The notes: generated by a model from the sequence alone, not told the origin. A DNA stretch of 64,000 nucleotides from Asticcacaulis sp. AC466 (GCF_000495815.1 NZ_AWGE01000014.1:116925-180924), one strand, 5' to 3'; positions 47,401 through 56,574 are shown, counted from the first letter of the stretch. Numbers and translations are program-made.

Positions 47401-49029
47401 ATGATTCGTCTCGATAATATCAGTAAGCAAAACGGCCATCAGATCCTCTTCATCGATGCGTCCATGGGGATTCAAAAGGGCGAGAAGGTGGGGCTTGTCG
47501 GGCCCAATGGCGCCGGAAAGACCACGCTTTTCCGTATGATCACGGGGCAGGAGCAGCCCGATGACGGCCAGGTCGGCATCGATGCCGGCATGACGATCGG
47601 CTATTTCAGCCAGGACGTTGGCGAAATGTCGGGCCAGAGCGCGGTGGCGGCGGTGATGGATGGCGTCGGGCCGGTGAGCGCGCTGGCAACCGAAATGGCC
47701 AAGCTGGAAGCCGCCATGGTAGATCCGGACCAGGCCGACGAGATGGACGCCATTATCGAACGCTATGGCGACGTGCAGGGGCGCTTTGAAGAGCTGGACG
47801 GCTATGCGTTGGAAGCGCGGGCGCGTGAAGTACTGGCCGGTTTGAGTTTCAGCCAGGAGCGCATGGATGGCGATGTCGGGCTTTTGTCCGGCGGCTGGAA
47901 GATGCGTGTGGCGCTGGCCCGCATTCTGCTTATGCGGCCCGACGGCATGTTGCTCGACGAACCGAGCAACCACCTTGACCTCGAAAGCCTGATCTGGCTG
48001 GAGGCCTTCCTGAAAAACTACGACGGCGCCTTGTTGATGACATCGCACGACCGCGCCTTCATGAATCGCATCATCGGCAAGGTGGTGGAAATCGACGGCG
48101 GCTCGCTCATAACCTATTCGGGCGATCTGGATTTCTACGAACAGCAACGCGCGCTCACCGAAAAGCAGCGTCAGGCGCAGTTCGAGCGCCAGCAGGCCAT
48201 GCTGGCCAAGGAAATCAAGTTCATCGAACGGTTCAAGGCGCGGGCGTCGCACGCCGCCCAGGTCCAGAGCCGCGTCAAGAAGCTCGACAAGATCGAACGC
48301 GTCGAAGCACCCCGGCGGCGTCAGTCGGTGCAGTTCGAGTTTCGCGCGCCGGCGCGTTCAGGCGATGACGTGCTCAACCTGCGCAACGTGCACAAAAGCT
48401 ATGGCAGCCAGTCGATCTATTCCGGGCTGGATTTTCTGGTGCGGCGTAAGGAGCGGTGGTGCGTGCTGGGGGCCAACGGGGCGGGCAAGTCCACCCTGCT
48501 GAAACTGGTGGCTGGCGCGTCGGCGCCCGACCAGGGGACGGTGACCGTCGGCGCCAGCGTCAAGATGGGTTATTTTGCGCAGCATTCCATGGACCTGCTG
48601 GACGGCGAGGAGACGATTTTCGAGTCGCTGGACAGTTCATTCCCGCAGGCGGGCCAAGGGGCTTTGCGCACATTGGCGGGCTGTTTCGGCTTCTCCGGTG
48701 ACGATGTCGAAAAGCCGTGCCGGGTGCTGTCCGGTGGCGAAAAGGCGCGCCTGGTCATGGCCAAGATGTTGTTCGATCCGCCCAACCTTCTGGTGCTTGA
48801 CGAACCGACGAACCACCTGGATATGGCGACCAAGGAAATGCTGGTCGCGGCTCTGGCGGATTTCGAAGGGACCATGCTGTTCGTGTCGCACGACCGGCAT
48901 TTTCTGGCGGCCCTGTCGAACCGCGTGCTGGAACTGACGCCCGAGGGCGTGCATCGCTATGATGGCGGCTATAGTGAGTATGTGGCCCGCACGGGTCAGG
49001 AAGCGCCGGGCCTGCACCCGGGCGGCTAA
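47401..49029 (+). CDS. ABC-F family ATPase (translation factor type)
   Basis: 542 residues, no membrane part. Two ABC domains: Walker A GPNGAGKTTLF and GANGAGKSTLLK, signatures LLSGGWKMRVALA and VLSGGEKARLVMA, Walker B MLLDEPSNHLDLESLIWLEA and LLVLDEPTNHLD, with the linker (PtIM) RVKKLDKIERVEAPRRRQ. ABC-F proteins bind the ribosomal E site and tune elongation or rescue stalled ribosomes. This one is of the Uup/YheS-type rather than an antibiotic-resistance Ard, but assignment to a subgroup is not firm. Confidence 0.92.
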   Translation: MIRLDNISKQNGHQILFIDASMGIQKGEKVGLVGPNGAGKTTLFRMITGQEQPDDGQVGIDAGMTIGYFSQDVGEMSGQSAVAAVMDGVGPVSALATEMAKLEAAMVDPDQADEMDAIIERYGDVQGRFEELDGYALEARAREVLAGLSFSQERMDGDVGLLSGGWKMRVALARILLMRPDGMLLDEPSNHLDLESLIWLEAFLKNYDGALLMTSHDRAFMNRIIGKVVEIDGGSLITYSGDLDFYEQQRALTEKQRQAQFERQQAMLAKEIKFIERFKARASHAAQVQSRVKKLDKIERVEAPRRRQSVQFEFRAPARSGDDVLNLRNVHKSYGSQSIYSGLDFLVRRKERWCVLGANGAGKSTLLKLVAGASAPDQGTVTVGASVKMGYFAQHSMDLLDGEETIFESLDSSFPQAGQGALRTLAGCFGFSGDDVEKPCRVLSGGEKARLVMAKMLFDPPNLLVLDEPTNHLDMATKEMLVAALADFEGTMLFVSHDRHFLAALSNRVLELTPEGVHRYDGGYSEYVARTGQEAPGLHPGG

Positions 49030-49045
49030 CTGTGAGATTGTGATT

Positions 49046-49963
49046 ATGACCGACGCCTTTTACCCCATCGGACGACCCGGAACCCCATGGGGCGACTCGG
49101 AAAAGGAGATGTGGCGCAAGGATCGGGTGCGCCTGCGCAGCTATGCCGAAGAGGTTGTGCCGCGCATAGTGGCGCTGTCGGACCGCTTCGATGTCGCGCC
49201 CTATGGTGAGTTGAATTACGCGGGTGAGGCCTACACGCTTTTCGCCGTCTGTTCGCATAACTGGAACCCGGCGCTGCCGGCCGCCCTGGTGACGGGCGGA
49301 GTCCACGGCTATGAGACCAGCGGCGTCATGGGCGCGCTGGCCTTTCTGGAAACGCAGGCGGCCGCATATGCGGGGCGGATCAATCTGCTTGTGGCGCCCT
49401 GCGTCAGCCCGTGGGCCTATGAGCGCATCAACCGCTGGAACTACGACGCTCTGGACCCCAACCGCAGTTTCCGCGCGGGCACGCCGGTTCAGGAGTCCGC
49501 AGCGCTCATGGCGCGGGTTGCGGCTTTGCGTGGGCAGTTTTTGATGCATATCGACCTGCATGAAACGACCGACAGCGACGAAAGCGAGTTCCGTCCGGCC
49601 TTGGCGGCGCGCGACGGCAAGACCTATGAGCCCGATACGGTGCCCGACGGATTCTATCTGGTAGACGACAGCGCCAATCCGCAGCCGGCCTTTCAACAGG
49701 CCGTTATCGCCGCCGTCGAAACCGTCACCCACATAGCGCCCGCCGATGCGGATGGGAACATCATCGGTTGCCCGGTGGTGGCGCATGGGGTGATTGAATA
49801 TCCGGTGGCGACCTACGCCATGTGTACCGGCATAACCGGCGCACCTTACACGACCACGACCGAGGTCTATCCGGACAGCCCCCGCGTGTCCCCGCAAAAC
49901 TGCAACGACGCCCAGGTCGCGGCGGTCTGTGCGGCCTTGGACTATGTTCTGGCGCAGGGGTGA
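49046..49963 (+). CDS. M14-family zinc metallopeptidase (AstE/aspartoacylase-like)
   Basis: 305 residues from MTDAFYPIGRPGTPWGDSEK, 16 bases after the ABC-F gene. Zinc ligands: His and Glu in VTGGVHGYETSG and His in MHIDLHETTDSD; the PCVSPWAYERINRWNYDALD segment has the substrate Arg of M14. A C-terminal Glu (TTTTEVYPDS) may be the catalytic base. It removes a terminal residue or acyl group; the substrate is unknown. Cytoplasmic. Confidence 0.82.
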   Translation: MTDAFYPIGRPGTPWGDSEKEMWRKDRVRLRSYAEEVVPRIVALSDRFDVAPYGELNYAGEAYTLFAVCSHNWNPALPAALVTGGVHGYETSGVMGALAFLETQAAAYAGRINLLVAPCVSPWAYERINRWNYDALDPNRSFRAGTPVQESAALMARVAALRGQFLMHIDLHETTDSDESEFRPALAARDGKTYEPDTVPDGFYLVDDSANPQPAFQQAVIAAVETVTHIAPADADGNIIGCPVVAHGVIEYPVATYAMCTGITGAPYTTTTEVYPDSPRVSPQNCNDAQVAAVCAALDYVLAQG

Positions 49964-49968
49964 GGGGG

Positions 49969-50145
49969 CTATCGCCTAGCGCGCGAGACGGCGTTGGACA
50001 TGTGAACGGCCAGCCAGTCGTCGATTTGGGCGTAGATCTTGGCCACGCCCGGACTGCCGGCCTTACGGTTCGCTTCGACAAGGCGTCGCGCGCGGTCCCG
50101 TAAACGGTACAGCATGATGATGTTGCGGCACTGCTCAATCTGCAT
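49969..50145 (-). CDS. Small helical protein of unknown function
   Basis: 58 residues from MQIEQCRNIIMLYRLRDRAR, preceded by CTGGAGAT at good spacing. The sequence is charged and helical (RLVEANRKAGSPGVAKIYAQ, IDDWLAVHMSNAVSRARR). The longer open frame on this strand begins in non-coding sequence. No family recognised. It faces the M14 gene, five bases apart. Confidence 0.55.
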   Translation of the reverse strand: MQIEQCRNIIMLYRLRDRARRLVEANRKAGSPGVAKIYAQIDDWLAVHMSNAVSRARR

Positions 50146-50571
50146 TCGGCATCTCCAGAGCGCAGAGCCTAAGGGATCGGGCTTAATATTTGTTGCACGC
50201 GGATGGGCGGCGGGGGCGCATATTGGCCGGCGCGATTGTGGGGGGAAGGCGGGTTTTGGCCCAAACGGACCTCGGCCTGAGTCCGCTTCTGCGTAGGACC
50301 GGACTTCAGTGGGTTCGGCTGCTGTTGCGGCGGCGAGGAAAATGGAACGATGATAAATGTAATTCCAAGTGTCAATGCACCGTATATCGTTGATTGAGGA
50401 AGCTTTTCGCTCAGGTGATTTCCTCACAAATCGCGTCGCGTTAGTACTGTGCCTTTCCAAAGTCCGGATGCTGGGCTAGCTTGCCTGTAATCAAGCCCAT
50501 AGGTGCGGTCTTATTGCATAAAGACGTCCATAGAGGCAGAACTTCTGAGCCGGGTTTCGTTAGGGGGAAAC
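50146..50571. other. Intergenic region without a supported gene
   Basis: A 426-base stretch with no coding pattern that I trust on either strand. It contains G-rich runs (50215-50260) and the short hairpin GCTTG-CCTGTAAT-CAAGC near 50478-50495, and it must carry the promoter of the secreted protein at 50572. Base composition changes here from the housekeeping DNA at left. Confidence 0.5.
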
Positions 50572-51930
50572 ATGCGCTGCATCCTGCTGGGTACCATCTG
50601 TACTGTGCTTCTATTCTCTGGCCGCGCCGTAGCGGGGGCTTCCGAGAAAGACATTACCCTCACCGCTCTCGAAGCGAAGGTGCAGATCCTGGCCGATCGT
50701 TACGATTCTGCGGTGACAAGCTTTGCAGATGTGGAAACGGCGCTTGGTGTCACCCTCAAAGTGTATGACGATAACGAGACGACATGCGCCCTGCCGCAAT
50801 GCCAGGTATCGAAATTCAGCACTCAGCGCGCCCCTTTCAAATACAATGTGAGCGTCAGGGGTATAGCGCGGGATGCGCAAGGGAAGGTTCCGTCATCGCT
50901 GGCCCGGGATGTTGAAATTACCATCACCTTGGACGGCAAGGATAAGAGCCTGTGCTTTTTGGGCACTAAATGGACCACCCGCCTGACCGCCTCGGGATGG
51001 GAGCCCCTGCAACCTTTCACAATCGACGAGCGGGCGTGGGGGCCTGGCAGCAACGGCTTGCCTGATCTCCATCTTCAGGGTTTTGCCACCCGCCGTGGCG
51101 CGGCCCACCTGACTTTGCGAGGGGGTGGCATGTCCAGTATCGACGGCTGGCCCGACAGGGCGAAGCTTTCGAAGCTTCAACGCCAGCAATCCTGCATGAA
51201 GACCGTTGTCATCGGCAGTTCGCCCCTCGATTATCGCCGGTCGCGTGGTCAACTCAACATCCTGGATGCTGATACCCAGGCGGAGTTCGACCAGAATCAG
51301 TCTAAGCTCCAAAAGGTAGTCGCCAATTTCACGACAGCCAGTGACGTCAACGTGCTCGACTCGGCGCTTGGCCCGCTCGTCTACAGCGTAGACCAACCGT
51401 GCAGCGCGACCTGTCACCGAATGTTCGACTCGAATCTGGGGGAATTGGCGCCGATGAGTCTCCTGCTATTTCAGATGAACAACAATGTGGACTCCAGCAG
51501 CCCTAATGCCTTCAGCTGGATAGCGGAGCATGCGTTCCTTGATGTCACCCTGAATAGTGAAGCAGCCGCGGGGCTCTGCTTTTCGCTGGGAAACTGGAAC
51601 ACCGTCCTGACTCAGGCAGGTTGGGAAGCACTGAAACCCTTCGCCACGACGCGGCAGGCCTATGGCAGATTTGATCCGAAAACCTTTAACCCGCCGAACG
51701 TCGAGGTCGCTGTCAGTGGTTATGCGACGCGTCGGGGAACCATCTATCTGACGCTGGCCTCGGCAGGCAACAGCGCGCAGTTTTTGCGATCGCCTCACGA
51801 GCCTGCGGACTTCGATCGCCTGCAGAACCTGAACAAGTGCCTGCGATCGGTCACCGTCGGTGACAGCCTTACCGTGGAGGACGCATACGACCTTGCCAAT
51901 GGCTTGCCTCGCCCTAAAATGCCACACTGA
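50572..51930 (+). CDS. Secreted protein with two tandem repeats of an unknown cysteine-containing domain
   Basis: 452 residues from MRCILLGTICTVLLFSGRAV (AGGGGGA before it), a signal peptide. The mature part is a tandem duplication: LCFLGTKWTTRLTASGWEPL, GFATRRGAAHLTLRGGG in the first half corresponds to LCFSLGNWNTVLTQAGWEAL, GYATRRGTIYLTLASAG in the second, each with a downstream LQ..SCM/NKCL Cys and LP/PC-type Cys pairs (CALPQC, CSATC). Cys pairs point to disulfides in the periplasm or outside. No known family recognised. Confidence 0.78.
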   Translation: MRCILLGTICTVLLFSGRAVAGASEKDITLTALEAKVQILADRYDSAVTSFADVETALGVTLKVYDDNETTCALPQCQVSKFSTQRAPFKYNVSVRGIARDAQGKVPSSLARDVEITITLDGKDKSLCFLGTKWTTRLTASGWEPLQPFTIDERAWGPGSNGLPDLHLQGFATRRGAAHLTLRGGGMSSIDGWPDRAKLSKLQRQQSCMKTVVIGSSPLDYRRSRGQLNILDADTQAEFDQNQSKLQKVVANFTTASDVNVLDSALGPLVYSVDQPCSATCHRMFDSNLGELAPMSLLLFQMNNNVDSSSPNAFSWIAEHAFLDVTLNSEAAAGLCFSLGNWNTVLTQAGWEALKPFATTRQAYGRFDPKTFNPPNVEVAVSGYATRRGTIYLTLASAGNSAQFLRSPHEPADFDRLQNLNKCLRSVTVGDSLTVEDAYDLANGLPRPKMPH

Positions 51931-52024
51931 AAGCCTTTTCATACCTTCGGGTTTGCTGGCCGCTCTGGGCGCGTTCCCGCCAAAGATGGCGTTGCCTTGC
52001 AGCAGTAAGATAGGAACCGAAGAC

Positions 52025-52168
52025 ATGCCCTTTGATGCGGTGGAGCGCCTTGAAGCGCAGTTACAGGATGTTAGCGACGTCTACATCGGCTCTGGGTGGG
52101 ACGCTGAAAGCTATATTGCGGGTTGGTTAGCAGCTTGCGCGAAGCGATTTGCCCGCCCTTCGCAGTGA
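52025..52168 (+). CDS. Small unknown protein, first of an overlapping pair
   Basis: 47 residues (MPFDAVERLEAQLQDVSDVY, then IGSGWDAESYIAGWLAACAK). TAGGAACC stands before the ATG. The stop overlaps the next start as GTGA, which supports both frames being real. No homologue is recognised; the sequence is amphipathic and Trp-containing. It follows the secreted repeat protein by 94 bases on the same strand. Confidence 0.5.
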   Translation: MPFDAVERLEAQLQDVSDVYIGSGWDAESYIAGWLAACAKRFARPSQ

Positions 52169-52368
52169 CAGCCGAAATCGAGGAGACGGGCTTTCCAGAC
52201 GCGAACGTAGGAGATATAATTTCTGGAGACTGTGTTGCGCACAGGGACGGCTATTGGCTTGTCTATCAGCAAGAAAACGACAGGTTTTTATGCTTTTGGG
52301 GAACAGACGCTGCCCATCTCTCCGCACCTGGCATTTTCGGCTCGCCACTGGCCAACTGGTCATCTTAA
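52165..52368 (+). CDS. Small unknown protein, second of an overlapping pair
   Basis: 67 residues from GTG: begins MTAEIEETGFPDANVGDIIS, then GDCVAHRDGYWLVYQQENDR, FLCFWGTDAAHLSAPGIFGS. The composition is that of a compact beta protein with many aromatics. The start overlaps the stop of the gene before it. Size and pairing recall immunity or anti-toxin proteins, but no motif allows that claim. Confidence 0.5.
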   Translation: MTAEIEETGFPDANVGDIISGDCVAHRDGYWLVYQQENDRFLCFWGTDAAHLSAPGIFGSPLANWSS

Positions 52369-52728
52369 CGCCACTGGTTGGCGAACCGCCGACTAAAGCG
52401 CTCGCACTTCCGCTCTTGAGTTACGAGCTAGCCAATATGTAAATGTCCGGAATGGGCGCGAAGGAGATGTGTCGTCCATCTCGGCACAGTTCGTCGACCA
52501 TCGCCTTCACCTCCGCCATGGCATCGGCGCGAGGGAGGGGCGAATTGGAAAAGGTCGGGATATTTGCGGCTGACCATTCGCGAAGCGTCAATGGCGGTTG
52601 CTGGCCTTTCGCGCATTTTCGCCGGCGCTTCACGCATTTGCGCACCACACCTGGTGGCTTGTGGGGCACCTGTTCAGACCGGTGTCGCCAGGGTGGTGAG
52701 CCGATGACAGGACGCAAAAGACAGACAC
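52369..52728. pseudogene. Gene-poor stretch containing a remnant of an XRE-regulator paralogue at 52483-52530
   Basis: No full gene is supported. On the minus strand 52483-52530 encodes ADAMAEVKAMVDELCR, the same as part of the XRE regulator 1 kb downstream (GAMAEVKAMVDELC), with about 42 of 48 bases equal to 53528-53575. Sequence on both sides is unrelated, so this is a short fragment left by duplication and decay. The rest shows nothing else. Confidence 0.6.
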
Positions 52729-53295
52729 ATGTTGATCACGCTTACGGCCACTCTCGTTGGCGCTGGCTATGCCCTGTCCGAAGGCATAGTCAGCGTGCAC
52801 AGGCGTGCCGCGAAACATTTGGCGACCAGCGACCGGGGCTCTCTGGCGATCATATGGGCTTCGGGCTTCATCTCTATTTTTATAGCCTTCATGGTGGCGG
52901 CTTATCCAGGTACAGGCGATCTGCCGATACTTCGGACCACGCCTGCAATCGGCGTCGGCGTTTTTTGTTTCGGCATTGGACTGCGTTGGTATGCCATTAG
53001 TCACCTGGGGCGATTTTTCACCGTCAATGTCGCGATTTTAGATGATCACCGTCTTATCGATACCGGTCTTTACAGATGGATACGTCATCCGTCGTACACA
53101 GGATGGCTTTTGGCCATACTGGGGCTCGGGCTTTGCCTCGGCAACGGGCTGTCACTGTGTATCCTGTTGGTGCCGACAGTCAGCGTGATTTTATGGCGGA
53201 TTGCCATCGAAGAACGCGCTTTGCGAGGCGCGTTTGGACAGGCCTATGTGGCCTACGCAACGAAAACCTGGCGTCTCATCCCGTATATCTATTAG
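52729..53295 (+). CDS. Isoprenylcysteine methyltransferase/PEMT-like membrane methyltransferase
   Basis: 188 residues, about five membrane helices. The C-terminal motif GLYRWIRHPSYTGWLLAILG with EERALRGAFGQAYVAYATKT matches the ICMT/phospholipid-methyltransferase-like superfamily, which uses SAM at the membrane. Bacterial members methylate isoprenoids or lipids; the substrate is unknown. The start lies after a fragment-rich region and near the GAC/ACAG bases. It faces the XRE regulator gene on the other strand. Confidence 0.85.
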   Translation: MLITLTATLVGAGYALSEGIVSVHRRAAKHLATSDRGSLAIIWASGFISIFIAFMVAAYPGTGDLPILRTTPAIGVGVFCFGIGLRWYAISHLGRFFTVNVAILDDHRLIDTGLYRWIRHPSYTGWLLAILGLGLCLGNGLSLCILLVPTVSVILWRIAIEERALRGAFGQAYVAYATKTWRLIPYIY

Positions 53296-53315
53296 CCGTC
53301 GTGTCGCGATGAACA

Positions 53316-54155
53316 TCAGTCCCCGATCATCGCCTTGACCTTTTCGGCGTCAGTGGCGGTCACGGGGTTGAAGACCAGCATGTTGAGGTCGGAGCGGCCA
53401 TCGACCGAGAAGGTGGACATTTCAACCGTGATCAGGCCCAGCACCGGATGCTGGAGGTGTTTAACCACCGCGGTATTGTTGTGGACGTCGTTGTCGCGCC
53501 ACATGGCATTGAACTCCGGGCTGAGCAGGCACAGTTCGTCAACCATCGCCTTGACCTCGGCCATGGCGCCGGCGCGGGCGGCATCGGCGCGAAAGGCGGC
53601 CACGACCGACCGCGCCACGCTTTCCCATTCGTGGTGCACGTCGCGGGCAATGGGGCTTAAAAAGATGTGGCGCAGCATGTTGCGCTGATCGGGGGGCAGG
53701 GTGCTGTAGTCCTTAAGGACGATGGTGGCGGCGCGGTTCCAGGCGACCACATCCCATATGGCGGTTTTGATAATGGCCGGGCTGGGGTTGAGGGCGTCGA
53801 GCACGCGCTGGAGCCGGGGGGTAACGTCCTGATCCTTGCGGTATTGGACTTCCGGCGGGCGGCCAAGCCCCAGGAGGAAGAGGTGTTCGCGTTCGACATC
53901 CGTCAGCATGAGCGCCCGGGCGATGCGATTGAGGACATCGGCGGAGGGCGCGCCGCCGCGCCCTTGTTCCAGCCATGTATACCAGGTCGGGCTTATATGG
54001 GCGCGCTGGGCCACTTCTTCGCGGCGCAGGCCGGGGGTGCGCCGTCGCTGGGGCGTAAAGCCGAGCGCGACCGGGTCGAGTTTGGCCCGGCGATCCTTGA
54101 GATAGGTCCCCAACAGGCCGCCGGTGGTCGCTTCGTTGCTGATCATATTAGTCAT
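53316..54155 (-). CDS. XRE-family regulator with MmyB-like ligand-binding domain
   Basis: 279 residues. The N-terminal helix-turn-helix (GLRREEVAQRAHISPTWYTW, LEQGRGGAPSADVLNRIARA) leads to the MmyB-like domain (HLFLLGLGRPP, AWNRAATIVLKDYSTLPPDQ, RNMLRHIFLS) thought to bind fatty acids. Two Met codons (MTNM, MISN) are possible starts. Divergent from the SDR gene, so probably its repressor. A short relic of a second copy lies at 52483-52530. Confidence 0.88.
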   Translation of the reverse strand: MTNMISNEATTGGLLGTYLKDRRAKLDPVALGFTPQRRRTPGLRREEVAQRAHISPTWYTWLEQGRGGAPSADVLNRIARALMLTDVEREHLFLLGLGRPPEVQYRKDQDVTPRLQRVLDALNPSPAIIKTAIWDVVAWNRAATIVLKDYSTLPPDQRNMLRHIFLSPIARDVHHEWESVARSVVAAFRADAARAGAMAEVKAMVDELCLLSPEFNAMWRDNDVHNNTAVVKHLQHPVLGLITVEMSTFSVDGRSDLNMLVFNPVTATDAEKVKAMIGD

Positions 54156-54170
54156 TATACCCTGATAATG
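54153..54170. promoter_or_regulatory. Candidate operator between the XRE regulator and the SDR gene
   Basis: CATTAT-ACCCTG-ATAATG is a perfect 6-bp inverted repeat in the 80-base divergent gap; CAT is also the start codon of the longer regulator frame. Small and therefore weakly supported. Confidence 0.35.
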
Positions 54171-54235
54171 TCACTACTTTACCCGTATCCAGCATAGTGG
54201 AATATGCCTGTAACGTCCAACATGGAGACAATGTG

Positions 54236-55135
54236 ATGCGTATATTTCTGACCGGCGCCACCGGCTTTATCGGTTCGCGAATACTGCCTGAATTGCTGGC
54301 GGCGGGGCACCAGGTGCTCGGCCTGACGCGATCGGAGGCCGGTGCGCAGGCGCTGATCGCCGCCGGGGCGGAGCCGTATCACGGCACGATCGACGATCCG
54401 GAAACCCTGGTTGCGGGCGCGGCTCAGGCGGACGCCGTCATCCACACCGCCTTCGACCACACTTTCGCGAACTTCGTCGAAAACTGCGAAAAGGACAGGC
54501 GGGTGATCCGGGCCCTGGGCGGGGCTTTGGCGGGGTCGGACCGGGCGCTCATTATCACGTCCGGCACAGGCATGGGCTTGGGCGAAGCCGGCCAGATCGC
54601 GACCGAACAGGTGTTTAATGCCCACCATCCCAATCCGCGTTCGGCGTCGGAGCTGGCCGGGGCCGAGATGTCGGCCGCCGGTGTCAAGGTGATCACCGTC
54701 CGGCTTCCGCAGGTGCACGATACGCGCCGCCAGGGGCTTATTTCGCCGCTGATAGACGTCGCCCGCCAAAAGGGCGTTTCGGCCTACGTGGGCGAAGGGC
54801 TTAACCGGTTTGCCGCCGCGCATGTTTCGGACGTGGCGCGGCTCTACGCGCTGGCGGTCGAAAAAGGGCAGGCGGGCGAGCGATTCCATGCGGTCGGCGA
54901 AGAGGGCATAACGGCGCGCGATATCGCCACCGTGGTTGGCGACGGGCTGGGCGTGCCGGTGGTGTCATTGGCCCTGGAAGAGGCGGCGGCGCATTTCGGC
55001 TGGCTGGGTATGTTCGTCGGCTTCGACATGCCCGCGTCGAGCACCTGGACGCGTCAGCGATTGGGCTGGTATCCACAGGGGCGGGGTCTGATCGCCGATC
55101 TCCGCGATATGGATTACCAAGCCGATCACGGCTGA
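54236..55135 (+). CDS. NAD(P)-dependent epimerase/dehydratase-type SDR
   Basis: 299 residues from MRIFLTGATGFIGSRILPEL (ATGGAGACA before it). Rossmann motif GATGFIG is intact; DAVIHTAFDH and IITSGTGMGLGE follow. The YxxxK of classical SDRs is not visible (HHPNPRSASELAGAE in that area), so this is an atypical SDR, perhaps a NmrA-like or reductase type. Divergent regulator 53316-54155 probably controls it. Substrate unknown. Confidence 0.82.
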   Translation: MRIFLTGATGFIGSRILPELLAAGHQVLGLTRSEAGAQALIAAGAEPYHGTIDDPETLVAGAAQADAVIHTAFDHTFANFVENCEKDRRVIRALGGALAGSDRALIITSGTGMGLGEAGQIATEQVFNAHHPNPRSASELAGAEMSAAGVKVITVRLPQVHDTRRQGLISPLIDVARQKGVSAYVGEGLNRFAAAHVSDVARLYALAVEKGQAGERFHAVGEEGITARDIATVVGDGLGVPVVSLALEEAAAHFGWLGMFVGFDMPASSTWTRQRLGWYPQGRGLIADLRDMDYQADHG

Positions 55136-55144
55136 TCGGGGCAA

Positions 55145-55753
55145 TTACGGCTTTGGTGGGGTTAGCCTGGCCACCAGGGGGCGACCATCGATGACCGGCG
55201 GTTCGGTGGTCCAGCAGGGTTTTAAGCCGACTTCGGCGTCTCGCCACCAACTGACCAAGGGGCCGGCGTACTCCTTTAAGACATGGGGCGGCTTCCCCTT
55301 GGCGGCGGCGGTGAACTGGAGCGTGACGAGGGGGGAGTCCGTCACCAAAAGCGTTGGCTGTTCGGAGCCGGTTTGCCGGAAATCGGCAAACCCGGCGACA
55401 TAGAAGTTGACCGCCGAACAGGTGGAAGACGCCGCCCAATCATGGACCGTAACGTCGCGGGCGCTGCATTTCCCATCGGCCGTCTGCTTGCCGCACCAAT
55501 TGCGATCTCGCCTGAGTCTTTCTATGACCCATTGTTGGCCGTTGCTCGTGTCTCCTACGGCGAGAACCACAACGGACTCGTCGATGTCGACGCCCAGGCC
55601 GCCGCCATGCTGTTCCAGCCTGTAATGCTCAGTGGGCGAAGGGGATGCCGTTCCCGCCTGAGCGGTGACGCAGCTTAAGGCCCAGATCAGCAGGCCGCAA
55701 AAGGCGATCGGTCGGGAAGGGAGTGACGACAGATGCTGTTTGTCCATGCCCAT
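55145..55753 (-). CDS. Secreted cysteine-containing protein of unknown function
   Basis: About 202 residues from MGMDKQHLSSLPSRPIAFCG, with signal peptide to about TAQAG; other starts (55747, 55789, or TTG at 55804) cannot be excluded. The mature part has WCGKQTADGKCSARD and HDWAASSTCSAVNFYVAGF, suggesting disulfides, and ends in VARLTPPKP. No known domain. It is not clearly related to the secreted repeat protein at 50572. It is adjacent to and facing the SDR gene. Confidence 0.65.
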   Translation of the reverse strand: MGMDKQHLSSLPSRPIAFCGLLIWALSCVTAQAGTASPSPTEHYRLEQHGGGLGVDIDESVVVLAVGDTSNGQQWVIERLRRDRNWCGKQTADGKCSARDVTVHDWAASSTCSAVNFYVAGFADFRQTGSEQPTLLVTDSPLVTLQFTAAAKGKPPHVLKEYAGPLVSWWRDAEVGLKPCWTTEPPVIDGRPLVARLTPPKP

Positions 55754-55982
55754 TTCGCTACGCAGGCGCGTATTTCCATTGAACGGCATATGCGCCCCCT
55801 TCAAGCCCCAAGTTCACGCGGAAGCCTACGCCGCGGCCGACGGTTGTGCAACCGAGCCTGTGGGGTAGTGGGCGTTAACTGTATCTTGGCGGTCACAATG
55901 GGCGGCAAAAGTTAACGGGCGTATGAACATTGGGGAAAACTTCAGGTAGAACACTCTTTCGGCTTTGCACGAGGGGGCAAAT

Positions 55983-56570
55983 TTGGGACGCAGGCAAAGA
56001 TATTTTTGGGGGGCGCCGTTGTTCGGGCGCGGTCGCAAGACGGCGTTGGCCGAGATGAGTAAAGATCCACTTGACGATCAGGTAACGAACCTCAACGGGC
56101 TCTTGAACCGTGTTACCGAAAAAACCGGCGGCGTGCTGGCGGTTGCCAGCATCGTTTTCGCGGTCTCCATCGGCGTGCTCGACAAAGCGATAGACGCAGC
56201 AAAAGAGGCTGGCCTACCGGCGCAGCAGTTCAGAGCGCCCGCCGGCTGCGCGGTCATTCTTTGTTTTATAAGTATCTGTTTCTTGATGGTTTGCATCATT
56301 TGCCTATGTGCAAACCTGACAACGGTTTGGCGCAAAGACAATTCCAACTGGAAACCAAATCAAGATGTGATTGCTTTATCGCTGAATCTATTCGCGCGAC
56401 GAACGATACGGCTTCAAATCTCGCTCTATGGCATTCTGCTCTCAATCGGCCTGAGCCTTTTGGCTTTGGGCTTTTTGGAGTCGGACTTGCTCGGGCAATT
56501 CGGACAGGCCTGTTTGGATTTTTGGGCCCCGCTGCTGTCCAGTGGCCGCCACCTGCTGAACACGCTCTGA
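55983..56570 (+). CDS. Unknown protein with three membrane helices
   Basis: About 195 residues from a TTG at 55983, preferred since GAGGGGG lies six bases before it; ATG at 56055 (MSKDPLDDQ) is the alternative. After a basic N-terminus come NLNGLLNRVTEKTGGVLAVA, VILCFISICFLMVCIICLCA and ISLYGILLSIGLSLLALGFL. The first helix with the preceding EKTGG resembles small membrane effectors such as SLATT or Pycsar TM proteins, but this is only a resemblance. It ends four bases from the facing HTH gene. Confidence 0.6.
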   Translation: MGRRQRYFWGAPLFGRGRKTALAEMSKDPLDDQVTNLNGLLNRVTEKTGGVLAVASIVFAVSIGVLDKAIDAAKEAGLPAQQFRAPAGCAVILCFISICFLMVCIICLCANLTTVWRKDNSNWKPNQDVIALSLNLFARRTIRLQISLYGILLSIGLSLLALGFLESDLLGQFGQACLDFWAPLLSSGRHLLNTL

Positions 56571-56574
56571 CGGT

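Noticed and set aside
52421..52717. A 98-codon minus-strand frame
   Set aside because: Only the XRE-derived 16 residues look like protein; the rest is unstructured and lacks a ribosome site. Reported as a remnant instead.
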